A DNA stretch of 64,000 nucleotides from Macrocystis pyrifera (GCA_031763025.1 JASSKH010000004.1:62001-126000), one strand, 5' to 3'. Counted from the stretch's first letter, positions 1 through 11,388 are shown. A program made the numbers and translations. Notes: generated by a model not told the origin, from the sequence alone.

Positions 1-240
1 CCACTTCCACTACCACGCACATGTAGTACAGGTAGAAGCAGCCTGCACTCTACAGAATACTACCTGGTACAGTACTATTACGACTAGTATCTAAACTACT
101 ACGAATAATACTGAGGACTACTGCTGGAGCATGCCCAATCGCTTCTACAATACAGAAAACATCATGGTACACAGAGAGGTCAAATAACCACGCGGTACCA
201 TGGGGTGGGGCTTGACCAATATACTGTTATACTAAATACC
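1..240. repeat. Diverged copy of an ACT/AGT-rich dispersed repeat
   Basis: The stretch is rich in TACTA-type words. It shares phrases such as GTAGAAGCAGC, CTACAGAATACTA and CGGTACCATGGGGTGGG with 11627-12150. No coding signal was seen. The window edge cuts it, so its true start is unknown. Confidence 0.45.
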
Positions 241-531
241 ATTGCCAGTAATACATAGATGCAGTACAGTTTTTCTTTTTTTCGCTCTGACCACACGCTT
301 TGGCCTGCCCCAACCTCGGGGCGGGCCAGACCCCATCGGTATTTACGACGGTCTACCGGTGGCCATACGAGATCTAGCCTCGGTAGAGAGGAGCCCCGTG
401 CGGCCTGGGTGGTGAACTACTGACGGCGCGTGGTGGTCGCGATGACTTTTATTTTCAACCCCAATGCCAAGGAGCTCGTTCGAACAGCAGAGGAAGAGCA
501 TTCCCACAGCTGAGAGGGTAATAGGTACAGC
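241..531. other. No recognisable feature
   Basis: Short open frames on both strands show no recognisable motif. The stretch may be 5' flank or 5' UTR of the LINE that follows. Confidence 0.4.
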
Positions 532-1500
532 TTGGGGAGAGGAGAGGCTGGGTATTGCGTGGGTAAGCAAAGACCCCGACAGCTAGGACGAGAGTGTCGG
601 GGTTGGGATGGGCTGGGACGGCTGGCCCCAGCTTTAGAAACGAAGACACGCAGCGGGCTACAACAAGAGAGCCTACATCGTGATACAAGGAACAATACGG
701 AGAAAAATAAAAAAAAACGACGGATGTGTCGGACCACGCGTCGGCTAGCAAACGATGCAGCACGCGAAGCTCGAGCGAGACAGAAGGCGGCACTTGTAGC
801 GGTAGCGACCTACAGTGTGCGCACCCTGGCTGTGAATGGTAAAAATGGGTACTGGCATGCCGAGTGCGTGCTGGCGAAGGTCCGACAACTGGGCTGTGAC
901 TTTATTGGCTTGCAGAAAACAAGGACACCTGGGAAAACCGAGTTTTCTGCTGCAGGATACCGGTTTTCTACTCTGGGCAAGAAGAAACGGATGGCAGGCA
1001 AGGACTATACGGAATTGGTTTGGCAGTGAAGGAAACGATATGCCGTAGGTCTGTCTATACCCACGAGTTATTTGACAAACACTTTATGTCTATACGCTTT
1101 AGCTGACTCGGGAAAGCTTTGTGGTCAACCTAGTTGTTGCCTATTCCCCAACGGAAGCCAATCTCAACTAACAGATAAAAGAGGAATTTTGGAAGAAATT
1201 GGGACACATGCTTGAACAGATTACGAAGAAGGAATGCCTGTTCGTGCTGGTAGGCGCCAACGCACGGACTGGCAAGGGAATGGACGGTTGTGGTGACGAT
1301 AGGGTGCTTGGATCATACCTGGTACGGATGTTGATGAGCTCTACAGTAACGGCAAACTCTTTCCGGCATTCGGGTCAGACAATAACCTCGCGCTCACGAA
1401 CACGTTTTGTAGCGCTCGCAAGGGTGGAATATATTATACGTTCAACGGCATCAACAACCGCAACGACCAAAAGCGGATTGACTGCATCCTAACCCGCCAC
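532..1500 (+). pseudogene. LINE endonuclease domain, broken
   Basis: The frame 532-1029 carries the start of an EEP-type endonuclease: VRTLAVNGKNGYWHAECVLA, then the block FIGLQKTR. In this family that block normally reads QET, and its Glu binds the catalytic metal; here it is Lys. Later pieces continue in other frames after 1030, including FNGINNRNDQKRIDCILTR near 1440-1500, which fits the conserved RIDYILT region. At least two frame changes and several stops lie between. The initiation point is uncertain because the first 80 or so codons have no recognisable homology. Confidence 0.75.
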
Positions 1501-1886
1501 GCACACCGACCGATCTCGCGTGCATGATGTTCAGGTCCACCTCCTGTCTGCGCCCCCAACCAAGGCAGATTCAGACGAACATATCGTATGTGCGATGGTC
1601 AGTCTCAGCGATCGTTTTCGCACCCAACAGACACGTACGAACCAAAACCAAAACTCGGCCTATCGACAGGCAGACGTTTCGATCCGACGGGGACTGCAGG
1701 CAGCATGTAGTGGTGCGAATCGTATCGAAACTTACTTTCCTTACTGCATTACCGAACACTATCTCTGAGATGGCTGAATCCTTTGCCGATGCTATTCTTG
1801 ATGCATTAGCGAAAGAAGTACCTCCCCCACCACGGCACTAACACAAACTTGGGAGACCACGGAAGCCGCAGCCGCCAACAAATGGC

Positions 1887-3194
1887 ATGGAATGCGAGGG
1901 AGGATGCCCGACGAGTCATGCGCATCAAGAACGACGAGCCGCGTGGAAGACGCTGAGAACGGCGTGCGCGAATCTGCGAAGGGTGATTGATGCTGCGTTG
2001 CACGCCTACTTCGAAGAGCATCTTGCTGAAACGGAGAGACTCATCGCCGACACTGATCAGCGGGGTTCTTACAAACACTTGAAGGGGACGGTGGGGTTGG
2101 ACGGTCGAAAGGCGAGAAGCGAGCACTTCATCCTGGACGAGGATGGCGCGCTACTAAGGGACAAGGTGCGCATTCTTGAACGGGGGGCGAGGTTTTTCGG
2201 CACCCTCCAGACCACGAAATCACCCAAGCTTGACACAACCATCAGCGCCATATTTCCAAACCGGCAGTTAGCACCATCGATTGGGGATGAACCAACCATG
2301 GATGACATGACGGCGGGAATCCGGGGTATGCCAAACTGGAAAACGGTGGCACCAGACTCCATTCCGGACGAATTACTAAACAACGACCACCCCGAATTCA
2401 TCCGTTACTTTCACAACTTACTTGTCAACGTGTGGAGAACGGGTGACGTCCAGCAATGGAAATATGAGACAATTAAGGTCCTTCATAAAACGAAGGATCG
2501 CTCTGAATGCGACAACTACGGAGGAGATTTGCTTGTTGCCCATTCAGGCAAGTTTTGCTGAAAATGGTTGCTTCCCACCCCAGTAACTGCTACGAAGCCG
2601 AAGAGATACTCCCCGAGGAGCAGTACGGCTTTCGCCCAGCACGATCAGCAGTCGACATGCTGTTCGTCGCCGACTGCAAGAAGTGGGAATACCCAGAAAG
2701 ATTCCCCTGTACATGTGCTTCATCGATCTGCAGATATCATATGACTCCGTCGACTGAAAACTGTTGCGGGTGGTGCTCGCACGCTTCGACGTACCAGAAA
2801 AGATTATAACCGTTGTCCGCTAGTTCCACGAAGGCATGCGAGCTCGCGTGCGTACGGATGACGGCGAGCACTCGGAATGTTTTGACATTACACAGAAGGA
2901 TGTGTGTTGTCACCGCTTCTTTTCAATGTCTTCTTCGCTGCTGTGATACACGCCGCGCAGGCACGCTTCCGTGAAGACCCAGCTACTGTGAAGGACCTGG
3001 CTCACCTCGAGAAGGACCACGGGGAGGACGGGGTGAAGGTTGACCCACTAACTTGTGCACGGAAGACAGTATGGAGTATGCTGTACGCGGACAATGCAGG
3101 CATTGTGTCTATGTCGTTGGAAAGCCTTGCAAACATGATGACCGTCAATGTGACTGTTTTCGAAGCAGCAGGCATCACCGTATCCGAAACGTAA
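1887..3194 (+). pseudogene. LINE reverse transcriptase domain, broken
   Basis: Frame 1887-2561 covers the linker and the start of the fingers, including the VWRTGDVQQWK and [16 protein letters not shown] regions. Frame 2507-2809 holds [16 protein letters not shown], the conserved palm entry. Frame 2904-3194 starts [12 protein letters not shown] and includes MLYADNAGIVS. The catalytic YADD box therefore reads YADN, which loses the second Asp. Stops near 2757 and 2809 and a frame change before 2904 break the domain. It is a fossil of an enzyme that copies LINE RNA into DNA at the target site. Confidence 0.85.
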
Positions 3195-3203
3195 ACGGAG
3201 ACC

Positions 3204-4111
3204 ATGCTGCTGCGGACACCGAACCAAGCACCCCAGACCTCACCGCTCGTCATCGAAGCAGCGGCACAGAGGTATAGGCAGACGATGCAGTTCTTGTTCC
3301 TGGGCGGTCTTGTCGTCGCAAGCGCTGACATTATGCCACGGGTCACATGGCAGACCCGACTCGCATGGGCATGTTACAATCGGTTCAACTGGGAGCTGTA
3401 TGATATGGAGGATGCCCCGTTCACTCAAAAAGTGCGCATGCGAAAGGACAAGGTGATGGCGACCCTGCTGTACGGATACATGACGTGGACTCTTGGCCAG
3501 GAACCCTTCGCTGAGCTCCGAACGGCACACCACAAGCTGCTCCTACGGATCATTGGCTTCCAGCGCCGACAACGTACTGACCACCTCATGTCGTGCGCCA
3601 AGGCCCCATAAAAAACACACTGCGAGAGCGTTGAGACAACAATTCCGCAAACGATGCCTCCTCTTTTCGGGGGCCGTACAGCGGATGACCAATGAGCGGT
3701 TGACCCGCCGATTGCTGTTTGGGACGATGGCTGATGGGAATACCCCAGGACCAGGCTGACCAGAAACGAACTGGGCCCCATGTCCGGCAGGCGACCTCAG
3801 GGATTTTCAAGCCACCGAGGGGTCCACGGAAAGCTGTCCTTTGTTTCTCGAAGTGGAGACGGTGTTATGGCCGAGAGCGGCTGAGAAGAGTGAAAAAAGG
3901 TACCAGGGTGTCGTCGAAGCTGCGGATAGTTTCATGGCGAGGTGACACAGGGACGAGGCGCAGAGAAGCCGGCTGCGCCACGCAGCTGAGGGAGCCAAGA
4001 GTAGCTCCAAGGAGAGGGGGGAGGGGGACCAGCAGTACCGGTTCAGCTGTCTACGACTTCAGAAACGAAATGATAGATCGGGTGGCTGGGATCGGTTCGA
4101 CTAGCTCTTGA
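3204..4111 (+). pseudogene. LINE C-terminal region
   Basis: Frame 3204-3611 reads MLLRTPNQAPQTSPLVIEAA, then LLYGYMTWTLGQEPFAELR and LLLRIIGFQRRQRTDHL, the conserved segment after the RT in this family. It continues in another frame near 3610-3780 (RQQFRKRCLLFSGAVQR) and in 3719-4111 with an arginine-rich tail ending in a G-rich stretch. The 54405-55140 copy aligns with the region from about 3450 to 4050. No catalytic motif is recognised. The tail may bind nucleic acid, but that is only inferred from its basic composition. Confidence 0.75.
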
Positions 4112-4128
4112 AGTCTAGCAGGGTTTCG

Positions 4129-4567
4129 TATTATGGATGTTTGCGTTGTACCCTGACAATGTAGACAGAGGCTGCGTCCTCGGTGTTACCCGACATGTGA
4201 CACCGGCAAGCGGTGGCCCGGGGAATAAGATACTCCCGTGCGGTAGAGAGAAGAGGACGTGATAGCACGTAAACACTGGCGCTTAGATGGCTAACACACA
4301 CAGATGTACTCCACGGAGAATGCAGGAGTCCAGATGACGGCAGCTTCCAGAGATGGATAGGCAGCTAGGATACCATCACGATCCGGATAAAGGTCACATC
4401 AGAGAGTGAGATCCGATCCTACAAGCAGAGAATGCTGTGACAGTAATTCAGTCGCATATACATAGACGTTACATACGAACCGACACCTACATACGAGATC
4501 TTCGATACAGCAGCAGTGCTACTTGAACATTGACTCATACATGGTCATGTGCTAACATTCCATAACA
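4129..4567 (-). repeat. 3' LTR of the copia element
   Basis: This 439-bp copy matches 10579-11018. Read on the minus strand it begins TGTTATGGA and ends TCCATAATA, a short inverted terminal repeat with one mismatch (TG...TA rather than the usual TG...CA). The polypurine tract adjoins it at 4568. Confidence 0.93.
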
Positions 4568-4576
4568 CTCCCCCTC
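4568..4576 (-). other. Polypurine tract of the copia element
   Basis: Minus strand reads GAGGGGGAG directly before the LTR start TGTTATGG. This is the standard position and composition of the primer for plus-strand DNA synthesis in copia elements. Confidence 0.85.
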
Positions 4577-4989
4577 AGTGTGAAATTTGATGACGCAAAA
4601 ACAAAAACAAATCAAGTTTAATAAATAAAGTCAATAATACAAATCAAGTCAGTGATAATAGAAGCAGTCAAGAAACAACTCCATACTGCAAGCAAGTACT
4701 TTATCCGATGCGTTAACCAGTAGAGATCATAACAATGTTTCATGCCTTACGTGCTTACACTTATGTGCTTGCAAAAGTACTGCTATCATATCCTGCACAA
4801 ACCAATTTTTACCATAACCTTCAATCCTACATGGCTCGTTCAACCGGTTGTGGTGCGAGACCGAATGTTGACTATTGAAATAGCAAGCTGATTCATACAA
4901 ATAACAGATTCACAAAACAAACACACAAACACAAACACAATGTTGATGACACAAACATATAACACAATATGTTGACGACGACGTTGACG
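4577..4989. other. 3' untranslated part of the copia element
   Basis: AT-rich sequence lies between the RNase H end and the polypurine tract. There is no coding signal; it includes a short CA-rich stretch near 4919-4945. Confidence 0.6.
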
Positions 4990-5844
4990 TCAGAAGTTGT
5001 TGATGATGTCCAGTAGTTGCTGGAGACGCGGCTTGGCAAAATTCTTGGTCCCGATGTCGGCGGGGTTGTCTTTGGTGGAAATGTAGAGAGCCGAAATTGT
5101 CCCCTCGGTGACCAGCTCGCGGATGTAGAAGTAACGGAGTGCAATGTGCTTGGTTCGAGAACTGTACGAACGGTTTCCGAGCGAATGCAGAGTTGCAGTG
5201 TTGTCGCAGTGAAGCGGCACTTGAACAAACTGCTCCCCAAACCCTAGCTCCTTCATCATGTTCATGCAAAACACGGCTTCCTTAATCGCGAGTGCCGATG
5301 CAACCAGCTCAGCTTCCATTGTGGACATGGCCGTAAGACTTTGAAGACCAGACTTGAAGCTAGTGGGAGCCCTGGCCAACATCAAGATGTAGCACGACGT
5401 CGACTTGCCGTTGTCCGGAGTTTTGGCCCAATTAGAATCCGAAAAGGCCGTAAGGCCCCTCTTCTTGTACTGCCAGGTACCGCAGAATGTGCTTGGCCGC
5501 CACCATGTGCACTTTCGACGGATTCCACATAGCACGAGAGATCTGACTCAAACTGTACATTATGTCATACCTGAGATCAGAGGCCAGGTACATGACCGTG
5601 TCTGCGATAGCTTGGTACCTCTGCTTCTCGTCGGCGTTCAGCAGTGTCTCCTCCGGCTGCTTGGTGGAGAGTTCAGGTCCGTAACCGGGGTTAGCGTAGG
5701 CTTGCAGTTTGCGAAACCAGGAGAACAGAATCGCTCCAGGGCGGACTTGGTGTAGTTCTCCTGGTCAATTTTGAGCGTCTTTTCCGCACGGTTGCGGGTG
5801 ACCTGCAGCCCAAGTACACGCGACACATCCCCCATGTCGGTCAT
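4990..5844 (-). pseudogene. Copia RT C-terminus and RNase H
   Basis: Frame 5638-5844 continues the RT after a frameshift (MTDMGDVSRVLGLQVTRN, the 'thumb' region before RNase H). Frame 4990-5535 is the copia RNase H: FSDSNWAKTPDNGKSTS with the first catalytic Asp, STMEAELVASALAIKEAVF with the Glu, LHCDNTATLHSLGNRSYSS with the next Asp, and a C-terminal NPADIGTKNF. The motif order and the ~180-residue length fit the family, whose job is to degrade the RNA strand during reverse transcription. Frame breaks near 5536 and 5640 separate it from the RT, so it is not translatable as one chain. Confidence 0.88.
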
Positions 5845-7034
5845 CTAGAACCTGTCCATTAGCTGTGCCTTGATCTTCTCGATCACTCCGGTGTTGCTAC
5901 GAATCACGAGTAGATCATCCACGTACAAGGTTAGGATGATGGTGACACCCTTATGCCGGTATATGTAGATGCAGGTGTCAGACTTCAGAGGGATAAAACC
6001 GATGACCTTAAGGACGGGATCAATTGTGTGGAACCAGTTCCCGGGGCTCTGAGCTAGCCCGTAGAGGATTTTGTTCAGCTTCATGACCAGAGAGCCTCCA
6101 TCCTTGCCCTTGGTCTCATAACCAGGCGACTGTGCTACGAACACTTCTTCTTCAATATCGGCATACAGAACAGAAAAGCACTTTTCACGTAGTCCTAACA
6201 ACTTCCAAGTCCAGCTCCGCTGCAATGGCTAGTACCATTCGGATGCTTTGATGACAGCAAACCGGAGCAAACGTGTTGCCGCAGTCCAGACCCGGAACCT
6301 GGTTCCAGCCTTGAGCCACCACCCGCGCCTTGTATGAGTTGTCAGCCTTACGCTTCAGAACCCACCTGGAGTTGATGACTTTTTGTCCCGGAGGAACAGA
6401 AGATCGCGCAACAAGCTTGGTACACTCCTAGTTCATTGAGACTAGCCATTTCCTTGTCTGCAGAAGCTCTCCAAAATTCGGCGTCCGGCAGCTTCATGGC
6501 TTCCGCATACGATTTCGGAACTCCGGGTTGCATAGTCTGCACCGCATACGCGTACTCCACGAATCGAGACATGTCGTCCTTGTGAGCGACGTCCTGACAC
6601 TCCCCTTTCGTGAAGTACGCAAAACCGAGCCGTCTCAGTTCGCTGAGGGTCCTGGCGTTGGGCTGGTTTGCGGCAGATCTGGTTACGGCCGGTGTAATCG
6701 CGCGACCTCCGCGCGACGCAGAACCACCACGTGAACAATCACCACGCGCAGAAACACCACGCGAAGAACCAACACTCGCAGCACCAGATGACGTAGATTC
6801 CGATGGCGAAGTGGACAGCGGAGGGCCAGGTGACGGAGAAATCAGATCGGAAGGGCTCACTCCCCCAGGCGAAACAGGCGGGGCAGGAGCAATAGGGCTA
6901 ATGCCAAGGTCGCAGTTGGTGACATCACGGATTTGCCCCAAAAGGTCAGTCACTATCGGCTCTGCAGTATGTAGGTTAGGAGAAGGCGAACCGATATTTT
7001 GGTTGGACGGGTATTCGCGCACATCCCTTACCAA
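5845..7034 (-). pseudogene. Copia reverse transcriptase, broken
   Basis: Frame 6348-7034 holds a Ser/Pro/Gly-rich integrase tail and then the RT entry (KLPDAEFWRASADKEMASL). Frame 5845-6225 has DIEEEVFVAQSPGYETK, LNKILYGLAQSPGNWF and the catalytic box LYVDDLLVI, with both Asp kept. The stretch with the first catalytic Asp (usually DVKTAFL) is lost to a frameshift near 6200, and another shift lies near 6420. In live elements this enzyme copies the genomic RNA starting from a tRNA primer. Confidence 0.88.
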
Positions 7035-9064
7035 GTCATCACTTTCGTCGGGCGTGAACTTTCCGTCGTCAAAACCACCTCCTCGCGAGGCAGTGCAGAG
7101 GGCGTCTCAATGAAGACAACATTTCGACTCTCTCTGACGCGTTTCGTCGCTGGATTGTAGACCCGGTAAGACTTGCTGTCCGTGCTGTATCCAACCAGGC
7201 GTCGTTCCCAAGCACGCGCCTCCAATTTCTTGGTGTGGGTCTCTACGTGTACAAACGACCTAGCCCCGATCACTCGATTGTTCCCGAGGTAAGCATTGTT
7301 GCCGTAGAGTGCCTTGTAGGGCGTACCATTGCTCAACGCCGCATGTGGGACCCTGTTGCTCAGGTAGACTGCTGTCAGCATCAACTCCCACCAGAGAAAA
7401 CTCGGGAGACCCGAACCAGGAAGCAAACAGCGCACGATACCAGCAAGCGTTCGACCTGCCCGCTCGTTCGCGCCGATCTGCTGAGGGGTGTTCGTAGACG
7501 CAAACTCCAATTTGACGCCGATGTCTAGACAGTACTGACGGAACTCCTCACTCGTAAACTCCGTACCTTTATCCCCTCTCAGGCGGACTAAACGCTCTCC
7601 GGACGGAATCACGACGGCCTTGTTGAACAGCACGAGCGAGTCAATGGTGTGTATCTTGCTCTTGATGAGGAAGACCTCCTTCCATTTCGTCAGCTGGTCA
7701 ACAAACTTGGTTACGTAGGTGTAGCCGCCCAGTGCCGGAGGGTTGATCGGTCCCATGGTGTCAACAGTGACAAGCTCAAACGGCCGCTTGACGTCATACG
7801 ACGCTTGTTTCGGGTGGGGTTGCTGCTCACTCTTGCCGAATGGGCAGACGTCGCACGGCGTCAGATTACCGTTGTATTCGACACCGCTGTGCGGCATCAT
7901 CCGCAGACCTTCCATGCTGTTGCGGTTGGCATGTCCCATGCGACGGTGCCACAGGTCAGCAGACACCACCTTTAAGGCAGCACCACTAGACTTCACGGAG
8001 ATCCCACCACGTTTTTCAAGCGCAACAGCGATGGAGCACATGATTTGTCCGGTCTTGGCAACGAAACCCAAGGTTTTCATCGGCACAACGAGGTCGCCCT
8101 TCTCCAACCGCGGTTTTTCTGGGTAAAACAGCGCAGCTATCCCCTCCACCATGGTCAAGGAGACGGAGAACAGGTTCGTCCCCAGTCCAGGTACGATGAT
8201 TGCACGGAAAGAGAAATCTTGCTTGTTCCCACCGTCATCGGTAGTGGTGCCGGTGATGGTGCCCGCAGCTACCCCGTAAAGGACGTTATTGCCAGCCGCG
8301 ACGATCTGGTGAGGAACCGGTAGAGATTCATAGTTCCGCATTGAGGCTAGCAGTCCCGGAGTCAGCTCCGGGTCGACGAAGTGGAATGATGCCCCGCTGT
8401 CCACTAACAGCTCAATGTCGGTGCCGTCGGTGCGAAGCCCACCTCCACCGGACAGGTCGGGAGTGCTTGCCACAAGCGCTCGGAAGGCCCCATCAGGTAG
8501 ACGGTAGTTCGGCAGTGATGCCGCTGGAGCAGACGCAGGTTCCGCCTGTTCAGCACCGGACTCCGCCCCACGAGACGGCGTGGCCACCGCTGGCAGGGGC
8601 ACGCGCATCGCGGTGAACGAGTAGCCAAAGTTGTTCGGTGTCTGCGGAGGAGGCGGAGCCATGGGCGCGCTCGCGACGAGAGCGAAACCAGCGGCCCCCG
8701 ATGATGGTTGAGGAAGAGCGGCCTGGTGTGCGCTTCCGACGTGGCTAAAACTGCCTTGCCCCGGAGGCTGCAGCATCGCCAGGCGCGCGGTCAACGACTG
8801 GATCTCTCGCTGAGCCTTGCACTCATTGTCGCTATGATTGGTCGTCTTGTGGTAGCTGCACGACTTTGGAGAGCGTTCTCCGCTGCCCTTCTTGCCCTTG
8901 TGCTTCCACCGCGACTTTCCAGGCTTGGACCGGCTCTTCTTGCCCGCTTTCGGGCAGTCGCGCTGGTAGTGGCCGTACTCGTTGCAGTTGTGGCATCGGT
9001 CTTTGCTGGTTGCAGCTATTGCCGCACCACGGCCTGAGATCGCGGGCCCCGACGACTTCCTCGA
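7028..9064 (-). pseudogene. Copia zinc knuckle, protease and integrase
   Basis: The frame is open from just after the TAG at 9065-9067 to 7028. In order: CCHC knuckle CHNCNEYGHYQRDC (C-X2-C-X4-H-X4-C, about 9000); a second Cys/His cluster CSYHKTTNHSDNEC; the aspartic protease motif VDSGASFHF (Asp codon 8399-8401); a GAG-pre-integrase with H-X4-H (LWHRRMGHAN) and CDVC; then the integrase core. The core keeps D (VDTMGP), D (RGDKGTEF) and E (GANERAGR) with 35 residues between the last two, matching DD35E. This is the best preserved part of the element. Numbering from the Met at 8794, these residues are 345, 408 and 444. Confidence 0.92.
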
Positions 9065-9697
9065 CTAATCGTCGATAAAGTAGTTTACAGCTGTTCGCTT
9101 GATTTCCTCGACATCTGGGAACGGTTGCCTGTAGTGCATGTCCCGCAGGAAACTGTACTCCGACGAGTGGACGAGAGCATTTAGCACCAGGTCCTCGAAC
9201 GTCTTCTTCGGTGTGGTCTCCCCCGTATCTTCAAGCCGAAGCTTGAGGTCGTCCATGGTCGCCAGGAAGTCGATGACGTTCTGACCATGTCGGAGCTTGG
9301 CGGTGTGGAGCTGCTCCCTGAGGACTCGCCGAGATTCTTTTGTATTTCCGGCGAAGCGCTCCTTGAGGGCCGCCCAGGCCGCAGCCCCATTGTCCATTTC
9401 GCCCCCAGACTTGCCTTGGAAAGGCTTCGTGGTGATGTGGGCAGATTCGACGGTGGAGAAGTAGATAAGGGAGTACAACTGGTTGTTACGAATTTTCCAG
9501 TTGGATGCTTCCGTGGCAGCATCGGTTCCTTCGCCTCCAGGGCACGTTTCTCCGTCGAGGATCTTCAGACGTTCCTGCGAATGGAGACCCACCGCCATAC
9601 GAAACTTGTCCGCCCATTCTCGGTAATCCCGTTGATCCTTGCACTGACCCACGGTTTCGAGCGTCTTTTTCAACGCGGTGTTGGATGATTCTGCCAT
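9065..9697 (-). pseudogene. Copia gag (capsid part), ended by an in-frame TAG
   Basis: Reading starts at ATG 9697 (MAESSNTALKKTLETVGQ) and shows a UBN2/retrotran_gag-like helical protein: YREWADKFRMAVG, NQLYSLIYFSTVESAHI, WAALKERFAGNTKESRRVL and LHTAKLRHGQNVIDFLATMD. It stops at TAG 9065-9067 after NYFIDD. The same frame then runs on without a stop into the CCHC knuckle, so the TAG interrupts what is normally one gag-pol chain. Gag forms the particle in which reverse transcription happens. A GTG codon lies one codon upstream, but the ATG is the natural start. Confidence 0.9.
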
Positions 9698-10562
9698 CAC
9701 CTCCCGACCCTTAGGCAGCGACCGGGGCTACGCGCACGGCGTGCAGGCTTTCCTCACACGTATAACGCCCCGAGTACCTGAGTATGCTCGACCCGCAAGG
9801 GACGGCACAAGGCGATGGTTTTGCTACACGGATGTAGGCTTTGCAGGATTGCAGCCCTGAAGCTCACAACCCTAGTCCGCCGGACACTCACCAGTATCCG
9901 CCCAGACTCCTATGCTCCAGGAGACACAGGAAGAACCTACCACAGGTGACTAAGCTGCGGTGTGTGGGCGTCGGAGGCGTCAACTCCGGCCACGTCCTGC
10001 AGTCACACGGGTCAGAGGCACTGCTCAGACTGGTCGAATCCTCAACCTTACGCACGCACCACAAATGGTACGAGAAGGTAGTCTTGAATGTAGACCGTAC
10101 CTCGCGTGACGACGCACGCGCAGGTAACGTGAAGCACGTTGTATTTATGAGACTGCCTGAACGGATGCACCCAGCCTAGCCAGATCCTCAACCTTTACAC
10201 ACGCTACTAAGTCGGCACCCAGCAGCTGGAAGGTATCTTGGACAGACTTCGCCTCGCGATACGGCACGCGCAGGCGATTTCGGGAAATCAATTACACACA
10301 CGCGGAACACCTTAACGGTACTCTGCACGTGCAAACCAACAACCCTGCACAACTCTATTCGCCGACCGGGATCAACGCCAAGAAGGTATGCCCCCGAATG
10401 CTTTACACACAGCAGTATCGTACCGAATGCGCAGCCGAGAATCCAAGTGATCAGTCCAGATCCAACAGCAGACGGGTTGACTCAATGTAGACCTGCAGCA
10501 GAAGCTCACTCCGGCAGAAGAGACCTCCGCAGAGAAGATGTGTGCGCACACTACTCGCAAAA
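9698..10562. other. 5' leader of the copia element
   Basis: This is untranslated sequence between the primer-binding site and the gag ATG. Only short unrelated frames are present. It is unusually long (~865 bases) for a copia leader, so part of it could be inserted sequence. Confidence 0.55.
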
Positions 10563-10578
10563 CGCGAGGCTCATAACC
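10563..10578 (-). other. Primer-binding site, half-tRNA-Met type
   Basis: Minus strand reads GGTTATGAGCCTCGCG directly after the 5' LTR. Its complement, CGAGG-CTCATAA-CC, has the form of a tRNA-Met anticodon arm: 5' stem strand, seven-base loop with CAT, then the start of the 3' strand. Copia of Drosophila and several related elements prime with an internal half of initiator tRNA-Met, and this fits that pattern rather than a CCA-end match. Confidence 0.75.
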
Positions 10579-11018
10579 TATTATGGATATTTACGTTGTA
10601 CCCTGACAATGTAGACAGAGGCTGTGTCCTCGGTGTTACCCGAGATATGACACCCGCAAGCGGTGGCCCGGGGAGTAAGATACTCCCGTGCGGTAGCGAG
10701 AAGAGGACGTGATAACACGTAAACACTGGCTCTTAGATGGCCAACACACACAGATGTACTCTACAGACAATGCAGACGTCCAGATGACGGTAGCTTCCAG
10801 GGATGGATAGGCAGCTCGGGTACCATCACGATCCGGATAAAGGGTCACATTAGAGAGTGAGATCCGATCCTACAAGCAGAGAATGCCACGACAGTAATTC
10901 CTCCGCATATACATAGACGTTACATACGAACCAACACCTACATACGAGATCTCCGATACAGCAGCAGTGCTACTTGAGCATTGACTCATACATGGTCATG
11001 TGCTAACATTCCATAACA
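10579..11018 (-). repeat. 5' LTR of the copia element
   Basis: This 440-bp partner of 4129-4567 has the same ends. On the minus strand it should hold the promoter and transcription start of the element. No TATA box was assigned with confidence. Confidence 0.93.
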
Positions 11019-11052
11019 CTTCGTTTGTTTCTGGTTGAGTTGTTCAATATGA

Positions 11053-11071
11053 GGGGGGGGGGGGGGGGGGG
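11053..11071. repeat. Poly-G run (19 G)
   Basis: An uninterrupted run of G lies 34 bases beyond the copia end. Length errors are likely in assembly. Confidence 0.9.
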
Positions 11072-11388
11072 CGACAGCGGCAGTACTGACACTTAGCACC
11101 GCTATTGACGAGAGTAGGAAGGAAACAGCAAAGGGTGTGGCTAGGTCCCTGAATGGATTTTCTAGGTCAGACGGGCACCCATGTTACTATCACCGTCTGG
11201 AGTACGATCTTCTCTTTTTTCCCCTTCTCTCTTCCTCCTTGTTTTTTGCCTTGCGTCTCCCTTTGTTTCTTTTCCCCGCCCCGCCCCGCCGTCCGTGCGG
11301 CACCTATCTGTCCTTCCTGAGTACGTGTGTTTCCATTCAGCAGCCTTTCTGATCTGCGTCATTTGCATTCTGTTTCTTTGCATATTTT

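Larger units (their letters stand above)
532..4120 (+). mobile_element. Degenerate non-LTR retrotransposon (RTE-like LINE)
   Basis: Fragments on the plus strand, in several frames, read in the order expected of a LINE polyprotein: apurinic-type endonuclease, linker, reverse transcriptase with a YADx box, and a C-terminal region. Frameshifts and stops separate them, so the copy cannot encode an active protein. Known relatives nick the target and prime reverse transcription from it. The 3' end is hidden because a copia element begins at 4129. A second, 5'-truncated copy of the same family lies at 54405-55215. The family is recognised from memory of algal LINE proteins; RTE-like is the best guess. 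Confidence 0.85.
4129..11018 (-). mobile_element. Complete but decayed Ty1/copia LTR retrotransposon
   Basis: The element runs on the minus strand: 5' LTR 10579-11018, primer site, gag, protease, integrase, RT, RNase H, polypurine tract, 3' LTR 4129-4567. Integrase precedes RT, which defines copia. By eye the LTRs differ at about 30 of 440 positions, roughly 7%, so the insertion is not recent. Flanks read TTTCG (4124-4128) and CTTCG (11019-11023), a probable 5-bp target duplication with one change. Several frameshifts and an in-frame TAG in gag make it inactive. It sits directly after the LINE coding end, so it landed in or beside the LINE tail. Confidence 0.93.
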
